A stretch of 64,000 nucleotides of DNA from assembly GCF_030685535.1 (NCBI RefSeq), contig NZ_CP131599.1:1-64000 (forward strand), written 5' to 3'. Positions 38,959 through 48,205 of this stretch are shown here, piece after piece. The first letter of the stretch is position 1. Each line of letters begins with the position of its first letter. The notes beneath the pieces were generated by a model. The model had not been told where the DNA came from. It saw nothing but the letters and a program-made list of their open reading frames with translations, and did no database searches. Origin of the DNA: Photobacterium leiognathi. Its GTDB lineage: Bacteria; Pseudomonadota; Gammaproteobacteria; Enterobacterales; Vibrionaceae. The translations under genes and the position numbers were made by a program.

Positions 38959-40661
38959 CGCTTTAACTCCACAACTTGTGTTTCAAACAATTCAATTTCA
39001 AGCGCTATACGCTCAGCAAAACGTTGGGTCGGTAGGATAGAGGTAATCACATCTTCAAACACGTTTTCAACCAACTTTGGCAAGACTTCATTAATTCGTG
39101 AAACCGTTTTAGTAATCACACGTTCACTGGAAACCCCCACCGTTTCTTTTACGGTTTCAGTTTCAACAAAATATTCTCCAGCATAACTAGCCGCCGTACC
39201 GCCAAGCAAACCACCAAGGGCGCCGCCAATAACAGTTCCCACACCAGGAAAAATAAGACTGCCAACATAAGCTCCTGTTGCAGCACCGCCCGCGGCACCA
39301 ACACTTGAGCTCACACTTTTTGCAACTCCCCCTTTCACTTGCTCAATATCAACCGTAATGTCTTCAAATTCACCTAAAGAATCACTCGATAACGCACAAG
39401 AGACTGCCTGCATTTGTGAAACGTACTCAGAAAGAACCTTTTGCAAAGAGTCATTAATAGTGTGCTCTAATAGCTGATTGATCTCTTGACTCATAGCCTC
39501 TTTATTTCGGCTTTTCGCATGTCGTTCAACAATATCGGGGATATTAACTACAACCTCATTAGTAATTTCAAGAGATAAGGATCTTTTGCTATGGCGAAGA
39601 TCATTGATGACCTCTTGAGAGTCTTTGATCAATGCATTAACTTGTGGTTTTACATGTTGATTCAAAGAGCCAAGTACATCAGTGTCAAGAAAGTTGATGA
39701 TTTGCTGCTCAGCTTTTTTGACTTTATAGGCTTTGGCTTCGTTTATAATGCTCTCTAAACACCCAAACAATCGATCTAATCCAGCCTCAGCAAAGGCATT
39801 GTCAGAATCACAATATTTTTTATAGGCAAATACAGAAATAGAAACCGCAAGCTTAACAGGTACTGCCAAATCCAAGCCACGAACACGTTGAATTACATCA
39901 TCTTCCTGAAGGAGTCTTACATCCTGTGATTTGTTTTTCAGTATTTGGATAATATCGTCGTTTTCTTCATCGTATTCTTCATCCATTACATCACTACGAG
40001 TAATAACCGATTGAAGCGGCTTTTTCTTTTCTAGCTCCAGTTTGAGATCGTTCAGCTCTTGAACTTGACCTGGAGAGCTTGATGGAGTTAGCCAAAGTAC
40101 AGCATCGGCGCTATCAGTAAATCGTCGAGTTAAATCTCCGTTTTCATCATTAACTGAATGTAAACCTGGAGAGTCCAGTAAAACTAAATTATTACCTAAC
40201 TCAACCCCTTGAATCGTGACGGTTGTTTCAACAACACCTTCAGCAAATACCTCATCAAAATACTGAACCTGACCATTTTCAAATCGAAATCGCTTGATTT
40301 GTGATGCATCAAATTGAGATGTTAAAAAGTTACAAAAAGAGCTCTTACCAGCATTCACCTTGCCAAACACCAAAAAAATCACCCGATCTTGGTATTGCTC
40401 AGAGAGTGCTTTCATAGGTGACGCGGCTTCTAGCTTTTGCTCCCATTCATCAATGCTCAATAACACCGATTTTTTTAACTGCTCTGACAGCTGATACAGC
40501 TTATTATCGTGATTAATCTTTGAAAATTTTACATTCAATGCCTGACGCAATGTTTCTTGCAATACATCTTTCTTATGCTTTAACGCCTCTTCCTTACCTG
40601 ATACAGCACGAAAATCGGCATCAAAAGTCTCTAAAGCCGTTATAAATGGATTTTGATGCAT
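38955..40661 (-). CDS. Dynamin-like GTPase with glycine-zipper membrane segment
   Basis: A 568-residue GTPase. G1 is VFLVFGKVNAGKSSFCNFLT near residue 95, G3 is LVLLDSPGLHSVNDENG near 170, and SVITRSDVMDEEYDEEN supplies the TRSD form of G4. Near 450-490 an Ala/Gly-rich segment (GGAATGAYVGSLIFPGVG then TVIGGALGGLLGG) is a glycine zipper that can insert in membranes. The rest is helical. It overlaps the downstream GTPase gene by 4 bases and starts 4 bases after the coiled-coil gene, so the proteins are probably made in fixed ratio and may form a complex. Confidence 0.82.
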   Translation of the reverse strand: MHQNPFITALETFDADFRAVSGKEEALKHKKDVLQETLRQALNVKFSKINHDNKLYQLSEQLKKSVLLSIDEWEQKLEAASPMKALSEQYQDRVIFLVFGKVNAGKSSFCNFLTSQFDASQIKRFRFENGQVQYFDEVFAEGVVETTVTIQGVELGNNLVLLDSPGLHSVNDENGDLTRRFTDSADAVLWLTPSSSPGQVQELNDLKLELEKKKPLQSVITRSDVMDEEYDEENDDIIQILKNKSQDVRLLQEDDVIQRVRGLDLAVPVKLAVSISVFAYKKYCDSDNAFAEAGLDRLFGCLESIINEAKAYKVKKAEQQIINFLDTDVLGSLNQHVKPQVNALIKDSQEVINDLRHSKRSLSLEITNEVVVNIPDIVERHAKSRNKEAMSQEINQLLEHTINDSLQKVLSEYVSQMQAVSCALSSDSLGEFEDITVDIEQVKGGVAKSVSSSVGAAGGAATGAYVGSLIFPGVGTVIGGALGGLLGGTAASYAGEYFVETETVKETVGVSSERVITKTVSRINEVLPKLVENVFEDVITSILPTQRFAERIALEIELFETQVVELKR

Positions 40662-40665
40662 AATT

Positions 40666-41121
40666 TTACTTCATCTCATTTAACTGATTATATAGTTTTT
40701 CAATATCGGCTAATTGAGCATCTAAGCTCATCACTTCATTCTGTATCTGAGTTGCTTTACTCGAACTGTAAAAAGCAGTTTTGGTTTTCTTTTCCATCAA
40801 TGAGGAGTCTGAAATAGCTAAAGCTGCTAAATCTTTATATGACATTTCCGTAATGCCATATTTCTCAATAATCACTTTTGATTTTTGCTGAGCAAATGAC
40901 TGCAACGCTCTGACTTTTTGCGCTTTGATACGGGCTTGCTCTTGGCGTTGGGCTTCTTGACGTTTTTTTTCCGCTTCCGCTTGTAAACGCTCTCGCTCTT
41001 CTCTTGCTTCACGTCGAGCACGACGTTCTGCTTCTTCTCTTTGCTCTTCATCGTAAGCATTTTTTGCAAATGCCGTAACGCCAGCAGCCACTGCTGCACC
41101 AATTAACCATGGAATAGCCAT
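40666..41121 (-). CDS. Coiled-coil protein with N-terminal membrane segment
   Basis: A 151-residue protein. A short hydrophobic N terminus (AIPWLIGAAVAAGVTAFA) is followed by a highly charged helix of Arg/Glu/Ala repeats (about 25-75) that will form a coiled coil, then a second helical part with SYKDLAALAISDSSLMEKK. It has no enzyme motif. Its place between the second and third GTPase genes suggests an adaptor or membrane tether for them. Confidence 0.7.
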   Translation of the reverse strand: MAIPWLIGAAVAAGVTAFAKNAYDEEQREEAERRARREAREERERLQAEAEKKRQEAQRQEQARIKAQKVRALQSFAQQKSKVIIEKYGITEMSYKDLAALAISDSSLMEKKTKTAFYSSSKATQIQNEVMSLDAQLADIEKLYNQLNEMK

Positions 41122-41127
41122 AATCTT

Positions 41128-41952
41128 TTACCTTCTCGCCGATACAGCACTAACCAATTGTGCAATTTCTTGTTGATAATGTTTATATTGAGAACTCAAA
41201 CGATATTGATACTCCGATAAATCCTCAATAACTTGTTTTTTAGCTTGGTCTAGCTCAACAAGTAATTTACTTTTTAAACGATGGATCTCATTAGCTCTAA
41301 AAGTCGTAATTTCTTTTTTCAACGTTTCTGTCAATGTAAATATGGAGTTCATCCCACTTTTTTCGCAAAAAATAGGCTTCGATTCTTGTATCCCTTTTAA
41401 ATAACGGGTCGCTGATACAGAAATCACATTCAGATCCTGTAAATCCATTGAATTTTTTAACTGCTGAGCAATCGTTTGTTGAACAAGAGATAAATCTTCT
41501 GGTGTTTTTTGATCGATTTGAGTCAAAATCAAAAACATCTTTTTACGATAATTTTTATCTTGTTTGGCTAATTGCTGAAACACATTCATTTCATATTTAT
41601 CTAATTCACCTGCTGTGACTTGATGAACAAGAAAAATAAAATCAGCAACTTCAAATGCACCTTTCATTGCAGCAGCATCATCTTCACCGTGAACATCAGC
41701 ATCAAGTCCTGGTGTATCTACCCAAATAACATGATTATGTTCATAATCTTCATTACAGATCGTTTCTCGCTTATCAGCTGTTTTAAATTTATTATGACCG
41801 ACAATGGCATTTAATAATGTGCTTTTACCGTGATTGTATTTACCAAACACCGCAATTCTTGGTAAGCTCTTTTTATCACTTAATAAATACATTAAGCGTT
41901 TTAAATTTCGTTCAGAACTTGGAATAATGCGAGTAAATTGTTCTATATTCAT
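41128..41952 (-). CDS. Small GTPase of the dynamin/Era-like type
   Basis: A 274-residue protein: G1 is IAVFGKYNHGKSTLLNAIVG near residue 34, G3 is VIWVDTPGLDADVHGEDD near 74, and G4 is LILTQIDQK near 145. A basic, helical C-terminal part of about 70 residues follows. It overlaps the cysteine-cluster gene by 4 bases. The GTPase domain is complete. Confidence 0.82.
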   Translation of the reverse strand: MNIEQFTRIIPSSERNLKRLMYLLSDKKSLPRIAVFGKYNHGKSTLLNAIVGHNKFKTADKRETICNEDYEHNHVIWVDTPGLDADVHGEDDAAAMKGAFEVADFIFLVHQVTAGELDKYEMNVFQQLAKQDKNYRKKMFLILTQIDQKTPEDLSLVQQTIAQQLKNSMDLQDLNVISVSATRYLKGIQESKPIFCEKSGMNSIFTLTETLKKEITTFRANEIHRLKSKLLVELDQAKKQVIEDLSEYQYRLSSQYKHYQQEIAQLVSAVSARR

Positions 41953-42236
41953 TTTATAACTACTCTATATATTTCATCATAATGACATTGTTCTTGAAGT
42001 TGATTGCATACTTCGGCATTTTTTTGATAATACTCATCTAATGAGATCACAGAGAGAAAAAATGCCTGATAGCCTTCATCAATTCGACAAACTAAAGGCC
42101 GCTGAGCGTATATCTTGCAGCCTTTCTCGAATGAGTAATGTTTACAGATCCCATTACCATTATGATAATTGTCTAACGCTCTTACTTGGCTAATGTTTTG
42201 ACAACACAAACCGCATCTTGAGCAAGGAAAACTCAT
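41949..42236 (-). CDS. YkgJ-type cysteine-cluster protein
   Basis: A 95-residue protein with the pattern FPCSRCGLCCQNISQ at the start, then GICKHYSFEKGCKIYAQRPL and VCRID. The spaced cysteines are those of the YkgJ/UPF0153 family, which probably bind zinc or an iron-sulfur cluster. Function is unknown. It overlaps both neighbours by 4 bases and so is translationally coupled within the operon. Confidence 0.8.
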   Translation of the reverse strand: MSFPCSRCGLCCQNISQVRALDNYHNGNGICKHYSFEKGCKIYAQRPLVCRIDEGYQAFFLSVISLDEYYQKNAEVCNQLQEQCHYDEIYRVVIK

Positions 42237-42631
42237 AAATGAATCAATGCCTCACCTTGAAGCAACAATGCAGAGATCCCTTTAGCCCATTCGCGATATG
42301 TAATAGCTAAATTAGGATTTAACTCAAAATGCTCAACAATCATATCAATCAAACTTTGTTCTTCTTCAGACACAACACCATCGGCATAAATTAATGCCAT
42401 CAGTTCCAGTAAAGCAATTTTCTTATGGCTTTCTAATTCAAAGGTATCAAGAATCACTGATAAGTCGAAATTGTGATGATTATAAGAAATATCATCCATT
42501 TGCATTTCCATACAATATTTTGCAATGACGACCTGCTCTTCAGATGAAAAGTTCTTATCAGAGTGAGCTATATGATGAGCTAGGTGTAAGAAAGCTTCTT
42601 TTTCACCTAAATTTAATCGATTTAAAAACAT
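42233..42631 (-). CDS. TerB-like tellurite-resistance-type protein
   Basis: A 132-residue helical protein, first gene of the operon. It shows two TerB-like half motifs: HLAHHIAHSDKNFSSEEQVV near residue 15 and ELMALIYADGVVSEEEQSLI near 81, each with the acidic metal-binding pattern. TerB domains often accompany membrane-stress and GTPase systems. Its link with three GTPases here is unusual. Confidence 0.75.
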   Translation of the reverse strand: MFLNRLNLGEKEAFLHLAHHIAHSDKNFSSEEQVVIAKYCMEMQMDDISYNHHNFDLSVILDTFELESHKKIALLELMALIYADGVVSEEEQSLIDMIVEHFELNPNLAITYREWAKGISALLLQGEALIHL

Positions 42632-42990
42632 ACAACACCTACACAGTAAAGAAGTGCTTTGTTATATACCTTTTTTATTAACTATAGTGTGACAACACAC
42701 AAAGAAATAATATTTAAAAACATGATGTTAAATGAGCATTTCTGAATCAAGTACATCTTTTACATTACGCACATTAATATGCAACAGCAGCATATATTTA
42801 ACCCATAAGATATAACACACACCCTCAACATTAATGGGGAGAAATGTAGCTAAGACGGTAGAGTCATCCTTTGAATTAGTCACATGAACCATCGACCTAG
42901 TGAAAATTGTCTATGAATAACGATGAACCGATTCCAAGGCTATAAACTCAATGTGGGGGCTTTATGATCTAAACAACCTTAGGTAACCAT

Positions 42991-43190
42991 CGCTTTCGTC
43001 AAACACAGGGGTTTATTGATTACCGATTGGAACTAATAAAACGGTCGGACCTAAACTCTCCCGATTACTCAACGCTATCAACTAGAAGTGGCACAGTCGT
43101 ATTAACAACACCTCATTTCAATAAAGGTGAAAGCCATCCTGTGATATTGCAGCTTTCGCAATTGATTCTACTGGGTTTAAGGTAGTTTGA
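42991..43190 (+). pseudogene. IS5-family transposase relic
   Basis: One frame reads RFRQTQGFIDYRLELIKRSD then LNSPDYSTLSTRSG, the region ahead of the catalytic domain of IS5-type transposases. After a frameshift near 43150 the next frame reads FAIDSTGFKVV, the first DDE motif, and stops. The rest of the gene is missing. The remainder of the gap (42632-43573) shows nothing else. Confidence 0.65.
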
Positions 43191-43573
43191 TCCTGACGGA
43201 TAGCGGACAAAAACATGCTTAGTTCGAAGCACACATGAAAAAGTCCATTTGGGCACCAATAATAATCATTATATTAGTCGGTAGTTGAGGTACGAAGGTA
43301 AGCACGGATCTGCATGGTTTCCCCTCAATTGGTTCAATTTAAGTTGGTTTCTAAATTCAGTTCAGTATAGATGGTTTTACAAATGAAGCGGTAAGGGTTG
43401 AGAGGCGGTAGGGAGTGGTTTTGTTCGGGTATACCTAAAAACAGTCATTCAAACAATATAACTCTCTTATAGAATTTAAACTTTAGTTACATCAGAATAC
43501 AGACTGTATGATTTAACACTTAAGTTTACACTGACTGCTTTCTAGAAAATGTCGTAATATAAAATTAAGAGAT

Positions 43574-43948
43574 ATGAAAATAAAATTACTAGGTTTATTG
43601 ATATTTAGCTTTCCCTGCTTTGCTCTTTCGTCAGCTGGTTATGAAGTCTCTGTGATGGTTAAAGATTCAGAAAAAGAGTTAATTTTCCCGCCAATGGAAA
43701 TGCCTTCATTCGGTAAAAAAGTAATTTCTCAAGCAGGGGATTGTATATACTCTGGAGAAATCACCCAAGAAAGTAAAACTTCTATTCGATTAGAGGCGAA
43801 AATGTCTTGTCATTATAAAGACGGTGACTCTTTTATGGACATGCCAGGATTCTCTCTCAATAGTTCTGGTCAAGAAGCGAGTATCGAAATTGGGGATGAA
43901 GGTGCAAATATGTGGAAGTACAGTGTTGAGGTTAAGCCCAAAAGTTAA
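43574..43948 (+). CDS. Small exported protein of unknown function
   Basis: A 124-residue protein with a signal peptide (KIKLLGLLIFSFPCFALS). The mature part is beta-rich and has two cysteines (GDCIYSGE and KMSCHYKDG) that can pair, and a Met-rich PPMEMPSFGKK. The family was not recognised. It is a single gene followed by a strong hairpin. Confidence 0.6.
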   Translation: MKIKLLGLLIFSFPCFALSSAGYEVSVMVKDSEKELIFPPMEMPSFGKKVISQAGDCIYSGEITQESKTSIRLEAKMSCHYKDGDSFMDMPGFSLNSSGQEASIEIGDEGANMWKYSVEVKPKS

Positions 43949-44014
43949 GTTTATATATCAATAGACTTCGGCGTTAATAGTTAACTTTGACGCTTTGATT
44001 TATAACTTTTTTAA

Positions 44015-44046
44015 AGTGCCACCTAAGATTTAGGTGGCATCTATTC
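44015..44046. terminator. Terminator between convergent genes
   Basis: TGCCACCTA pairs with TAGGTGGCA around a 5-base loop. It lies between the converging stop codons of the small secreted protein and the PTS operon, and can serve both. Confidence 0.7.
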
Positions 44047-44068
44047 GATTAATTTTCTATAAAAATCA

Positions 44069-44518
44069 TTAATAACGTTTCAAAACGTCAATAATATTAG
44101 CTTTCTCATGGGCATTAATAAGAGCATTGATGTCACCATCATTCTGGAATAATTCAGACAAGGCCATAATTGTATTAATGTGGCTATTAGAATCTTTTGC
44201 CGCTAAGGTAATTGAAAGGTACACATCGCCATTATCCTCTGATTCAAAGTTAACACCACTCTGGAATACAGTTAGCTGAAGAGCAGACTCATTAACTCCA
44301 TCTTCAGGTCTGGCATGAGGCATCGCGATTTTAGGAGCTAATACGTAATATGGACCGATTGCTTTATGTTGTTGTTTTATCGCTTCTACATAGCGAGGTT
44401 CAACTTTATCGTTACTTATCAATGTTGAACATGCTAAATCAATGGCAGAATCAACTGAAAGATTTGATTCAGAGGTAATAACAATACCTTCAGGACCAAT
44501 TAAATCATATAAACTCAT
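44069..44518 (-). CDS. PTS ascorbate-type EIIA component
   Basis: A 149-residue EIIA of the mannitol/fructose/ascorbate fold. The phosphorylated His is in IAMPHARPEDGVN near residue 66, and LTVFQSGVNF follows. It takes phosphate from HPr and passes it to EIIB. The ATG at 44518 was chosen because it overlaps the EIIC stop (ATGA), giving translational coupling; the frame is open a few codons further upstream. Confidence 0.88.
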   Translation of the reverse strand: MSLYDLIGPEGIVITSESNLSVDSAIDLACSTLISNDKVEPRYVEAIKQQHKAIGPYYVLAPKIAMPHARPEDGVNESALQLTVFQSGVNFESEDNGDVYLSITLAAKDSNSHINTIMALSELFQNDGDINALINAHEKANIIDVLKRY

Positions 44519-45771
44519 GATACAACCCACCCTAATACTAGTCCAACTACACCAAAGTCAAAATCAGAGAATGTTGTTGCTTCAAGCCCTAGACCACCAA
44601 GCACTGGCAGTAACAGCATAGGTAATATTGAAATACAGATCCCCTGCGTGAACGCACCTAAGATTGCACCTCGTAAACCACCTGTCGCATTACCATATAC
44701 ACCCGAGGCACCTCCGACAAAGAAATGAGGAACGACTCCAGCAACAATAATTGTCCACCCCATCATTCCTTGAATAGCCATCATAAGAAGACCAGCAGAA
44801 AAAGAAGACAAGAAACCAATTAACACTGCGTTTGGTGCTACAGGAAAGACCATTGGACAGTCCAGAGCAGGTTTTGCTCCAGGTACTAATTTATCTGAAA
44901 TACCTTTAAATGCAGGAACGATTTCAGCGATTAACATCTTCACGCCTTGCAGAACGATGTATACGCCACCAGCAAATGTTAAAGACTGCATAAAAGTAAA
45001 TACAACCCAGTTTTGACCATTGGAAATCGTATTAACAAACTGTCCACCAGCAATGACAGATGCAATCATGAAAAATACTGCCATTGTTGCTGCAACTGCG
45101 ACTGGAGTATCTCTTAGAAACATTAAGCTTTTGGGTACATTAATATCTTCTGTTGTTTTAGAAGTATCACCAAACTTGCTGCCAATATAACCAGAGATCA
45201 CGTATGACAGTGTAGAAAAGTGTCCCATTGCTAATTGATCTGTGCCCATGACTTTTTCAGTATATTTTTGGGCGATAGCTGGCATTATAACCATGAGTGC
45301 ACCAACGATTAGTGAACCAATAGCAACTAATGCTGTACCTTTAATTCCCCCCGTAGATAAAATAACTGCAACTAACATCGACATGAACATCGTGTGATGT
45401 CCCGTTAAAAAGATATATTTTAACGGTGTAATACGAGCCAAAATAATATTAACAATAAAAGCAAAAAACATGATTAGTGCCATTTCATAACCAAACGTTT
45501 CTTGAGCAACAGCTACTATCGCTTCGTTATTGGGAATAACACCACTTACGCCAAACGCTTCTGTAAATACTGTTGAAAAGTTATTTAAAGCGCCAATCAA
45601 AGCATTTGCACCAAAACCAAGAATTAAAAATCCCATTACCGTTTTGATGGTGCCTTTTAATATTGTTGATATATCTGATTTCTGTGCAATTAAACCAATA
45701 AAAGCAATTAGTCCAACCATAATGGCGGGCTCTTTTAATAAGCCCAGCATAAATTCAAAAAAGTTGTGCAT
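44515..45771 (-). CDS. PTS ascorbate-type EIIC permease (UlaA/SgaT family)
   Basis: A 418-residue membrane permease with about 11 hydrophobic segments, starting FFEFMLGLLKEPAIMVGLIA. Family landmarks include GFLILGFGANALIGALNNFS near residue 47, IFLTGHHTMFMSMLVAVIL near 120 and a conserved FVGGASGVYGNATGG near 345. It imports a sugar acid, probably L-ascorbate or a relative, with phosphorylation. No ula-type catabolic genes are seen nearby, so the substrate is unproven. Confidence 0.9.
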   Translation of the reverse strand: MHNFFEFMLGLLKEPAIMVGLIAFIGLIAQKSDISTILKGTIKTVMGFLILGFGANALIGALNNFSTVFTEAFGVSGVIPNNEAIVAVAQETFGYEMALIMFFAFIVNIILARITPLKYIFLTGHHTMFMSMLVAVILSTGGIKGTALVAIGSLIVGALMVIMPAIAQKYTEKVMGTDQLAMGHFSTLSYVISGYIGSKFGDTSKTTEDINVPKSLMFLRDTPVAVAATMAVFFMIASVIAGGQFVNTISNGQNWVVFTFMQSLTFAGGVYIVLQGVKMLIAEIVPAFKGISDKLVPGAKPALDCPMVFPVAPNAVLIGFLSSFSAGLLMMAIQGMMGWTIIVAGVVPHFFVGGASGVYGNATGGLRGAILGAFTQGICISILPMLLLPVLGGLGLEATTFSDFDFGVVGLVLGWVVS

Positions 45772-45781
45772 GGCTATAACC

Positions 45782-46051
45782 TTAAATAAATACTTTTAGT
45801 TGGTCTTCAATAGATGCTTTATCAAAAATATTTTTAAGGCTAACAATATTTTGTTTTCCAGCCGCTTCTAATTGTGTTGCAACATCAGTTGCTGCTACCC
45901 AAATATCAGCATTACTTGATGATGCCGATGATAAATCCTCATGATCAATATCCGCAACGAAACCGATTTTATTTGCTACATCTTTAACAGCCATTTCCAT
46001 CATTAAAGAAGTGCCTAAACCGTTACCACAAACAACTAAGATCTTTTTCAT
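45782..46051 (-). CDS. PTS ascorbate-type EIIB component
   Basis: An 89-residue EIIB of the lactose/ascorbate class. The phosphorylated Cys lies in the loop VVCGNGLGTSLMMEM near residue 8. The rest alternates beta and alpha as in UlaB. It is the first gene of the IIB-IIC-IIA operon, 10 bases before EIIC. Confidence 0.9.
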   Translation of the reverse strand: MKKILVVCGNGLGTSLMMEMAVKDVANKIGFVADIDHEDLSSASSSNADIWVAATDVATQLEAAGKQNIVSLKNIFDKASIEDQLKVFI

Positions 46052-46244
46052 TTTAATATTCTCTCTGTAGGATATTCAGGGGAAGCTTATTTCCAGCCCT
46101 TTTATTATGCAGAAAGCTTAAAGATTAAATTAACTTTAGAAATAGATCTAAGTCACAAAAGCAAAATGAGATTGTGAGGCAGATCAACTAATAGAATAAT
46201 TAAAACAAATGATAATTCTTAATTTTTTATGGAAAATAAAAGAG

Positions 46245-46260
46245 TGTGATGAATATTACA
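46245..46260. promoter_or_regulatory. CRP-like site upstream of the PTS operon
   Basis: TGTGATGAATATTACA matches the CRP palindrome TGTGAnnnnnnTCACA with one mismatch, about 195 bases before the first PTS gene. It fits catabolite control of a sugar PTS. Confidence 0.5.
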
Positions 46261-46327
46261 TTATGCTTTATTGCACTTTTTCCTTATTTAAAATATATAG
46301 CCGAATCTAATTAATTGATGATAGAAA

Positions 46328-46819
46328 TCACTTACCATAATCTTTTAGCATTTTCTTAAGGAGAGTATTTACATCCTTTGTTTTTTTATTTCTTTTAGTA
46401 AGAGCACTTAATGAAGAAGGCGCTTCTAAGGTCTCTTCCTTTCCATCACTTTTACCTGTTTTTTGAAGCATTTTTTGAACAGAGGCCATTAGAAGGCGAA
46501 CATCTTCCTCCCTGTCATTTTTCAACAAGACGACATTTTCTGACTCAACTGCCACAATAGTTAAGACGCCATATTTCACTGATTCAATTTTTTCACCGAC
46601 CATTATTGATTCAGGAGCAACAGTACTATCAGTCAGCTTTCCCGCTCTAAGTTTTGCAGCACTAATAGCCCTGATGTTACCTGTGTTTTCGAAGAATACG
46701 ATAACTGTATGAGTGTTAAAATAATCGATCACTCTAACGTAACCATGTTTATTCGTCTTAAACCTTGCGCCATTCTGCATATCTTGCGGAGCGGTCATTT
46801 TTTTTGCTTCTATCATCAC
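46328..46819 (-). CDS. Hypothetical protein with repeated small beta domains
   Basis: A 163-residue basic protein. Two related beta-rich segments are visible: RFKTNKHGYVRVIDYFNTHT to RAISAAKLRAGKLTD, and MVGEKIESVKYGVLTIVAVE. The first resembles short phage-type proteins that pair TNxxGxxxV with AxxLRxGxxxD. The C terminus is Lys-rich. The role is unknown. It is divergent from the gene at 47137 and may belong to an older mobile segment beside the CRISPR transposon. Confidence 0.55.
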   Translation of the reverse strand: MMIEAKKMTAPQDMQNGARFKTNKHGYVRVIDYFNTHTVIVFFENTGNIRAISAAKLRAGKLTDSTVAPESIMVGEKIESVKYGVLTIVAVESENVVLLKNDREEDVRLLMASVQKMLQKTGKSDGKEETLEAPSSLSALTKRNKKTKDVNTLLKKMLKDYGK

Positions 46820-47136
46820 AACAACATCCTAACTACACTGGCAATATGATAGCCATTTTTATACTCCATCCCAAAAGTTATGTATAAATAGATATCTAAA
46901 TTCATTCTATTTATTCGCTATGGCAGTACTCGTATCAAGATAAATGCATTTCCCGATGAAATAGATTTATCACCTGTGACCAATAAATACATTTGAGAAT
47001 AATACTCATCATGTTTTTACATAAAATATTGAGCTAACTTGCACTTTATAAATTATCTCTCTTTTACTCAATTTGAACAACAAAATAAGCACTAAGTTTT
47101 ATATTGTCATATATATAATTATTGGTGGTCAAGATA
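46820..47136. other. AT-rich divergent intergenic region
   Basis: No gene was recognised; it should carry promoters for the two divergent hypothetical genes. Confidence 0.3.
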
Positions 47137-47700
47137 GTGAAAAAACTTCTGTCATTAAAAGAATTAAAAAGATGTACCTTTAGTGTGCACCCAAACGCCA
47201 AACCTGCCTTTGACTTTTTCTTTAATCACACCCATCTATTCTGCAGGAGTCGATTAAACACTTCGACTTTGCATGTACTTAATCAAAACCAAACATTTTA
47301 TGGAATAAAGAAACAGGAAGATGAAATAGCACTATTTTCAGGATATGAATTTATCGGATTTGATTTAGCCAATATCGATGTAACACAACACAATGTCATT
47401 ATCTTGCCCTCACTCACTGATGAAGAAATCACACTGCAAGCATGGATTGCCACTTTACGCGTTGTATTAACCTCAGCCCCAACTGAGCATCTAGAGAAGT
47501 TCAGACGTGCATTAAATGATTCTGTACCATCTTACTGTATTAGGCACCTATTCGAGCAAAAATCTATTACGCAAAAGGTTTGGAGTGAGATAAACGCAGT
47601 ATCTCGCGATACATTGGCAAAACAAAATCAAAAGATGAATAAGACAAAAGAACCTCAAATCTCAATTTTCGAGCGACTTGAAAATGAATATGCTGGATAA
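47137..47700 (+). CDS. Hypothetical protein, 187 residues
   Basis: A soluble protein starting with GTG after a GGTGGT ribosome site (a TTG 15 bases earlier is the alternative). It has a mixed alpha/beta first half and a helical second half (LQAWIATLRVVLTSAPTEHL, then a Lys/Gln-rich tail). No known motif was recognised. It overlaps the next gene by about 17 bases and is thus probably co-translated with it. Confidence 0.55.
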   Translation: MKKLLSLKELKRCTFSVHPNAKPAFDFFFNHTHLFCRSRLNTSTLHVLNQNQTFYGIKKQEDEIALFSGYEFIGFDLANIDVTQHNVIILPSLTDEEITLQAWIATLRVVLTSAPTEHLEKFRRALNDSVPSYCIRHLFEQKSITQKVWSEINAVSRDTLAKQNQKMNKTKEPQISIFERLENEYAG

Positions 47701-48127
47701 AGGTGAAATAACATCGCGCTTCAAAGAAAGGAACAAAGCTCGCTTTTTTCAAGCGTTGTTTCCTTTTTCAAAAAAAGAAAATGCTGCCATCGCAAAGGAA
47801 GTAATTCGGCTTTGTGCATTACTATCAGATAAACACCGTGATTCTTTTGAAGAGTACTATTTATTAATTGAGGAAGCACAAAAACACCAAGAGATTTCTT
47901 CAATTGATACGATTTCCCTACTGGAAATGATTACGAAGAAGAAACAACTTGGAACTCACTTTATTCCCGCTTTTATTTGCTCAACATTATTGCGTACTTC
48001 TTACAACAAAGATAAATTTGAACAATATAAAGCCTTGGCCTTACTCACTATTGCTCGTTTATCTTACATCGGTGAACATGACTCAAAAATAAAGACACTG
48101 AGTGATGAAATTAGACTCTTTTGTTAA
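47684..48127 (+). CDS. Hypothetical protein, probably truncated by the transposon
   Basis: A 147-residue helical protein (KGEITSRFKERNKARFFQAL onward). The last codon and the stop (TGT TAA) are formed by the first bases of the Tn7-like transposon end at 48122, so the natural C terminus has been cut off and replaced. The family was not recognised. With the preceding gene it forms the target into which the CRISPR-associated transposon inserted. Confidence 0.55.
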   Translation: MNMLDKGEITSRFKERNKARFFQALFPFSKKENAAIAKEVIRLCALLSDKHRDSFEEYYLLIEEAQKHQEISSIDTISLLEMITKKKQLGTHFIPAFICSTLLRTSYNKDKFEQYKALALLTIARLSYIGEHDSKIKTLSDEIRLFC

Positions 48128-48192
48128 TACAGCCATAAAATGATAATTACAGCTATTAAATGATAATTATCACAACCATAAATTGCTCTTTC
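48122..48192 (+). repeat. tnsA-proximal transposon end with three TnsB-binding repeats
   Basis: After the terminal TGTTAATA come three related sites: CAGCCATAAAATGATAATTA at 48130, CAGCTATTAAATGATAATTA at 48150 and CAACCATAAATTGCTCTTTC at 48173. They match the repeats I recall for the Tn6677 right end. The usual terminus TGTTGATA is changed at position 5. The five bases outside are TCTTT, the presumed target duplication. Confidence 0.88.
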
Positions 48193-48205
48193 CTTTTCAT
48201 GGTCT

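Noticed and set aside
48035..48075. Possible protospacer for the array spacer beside the insertion
   Set aside because: No convincing match on either strand by eye.
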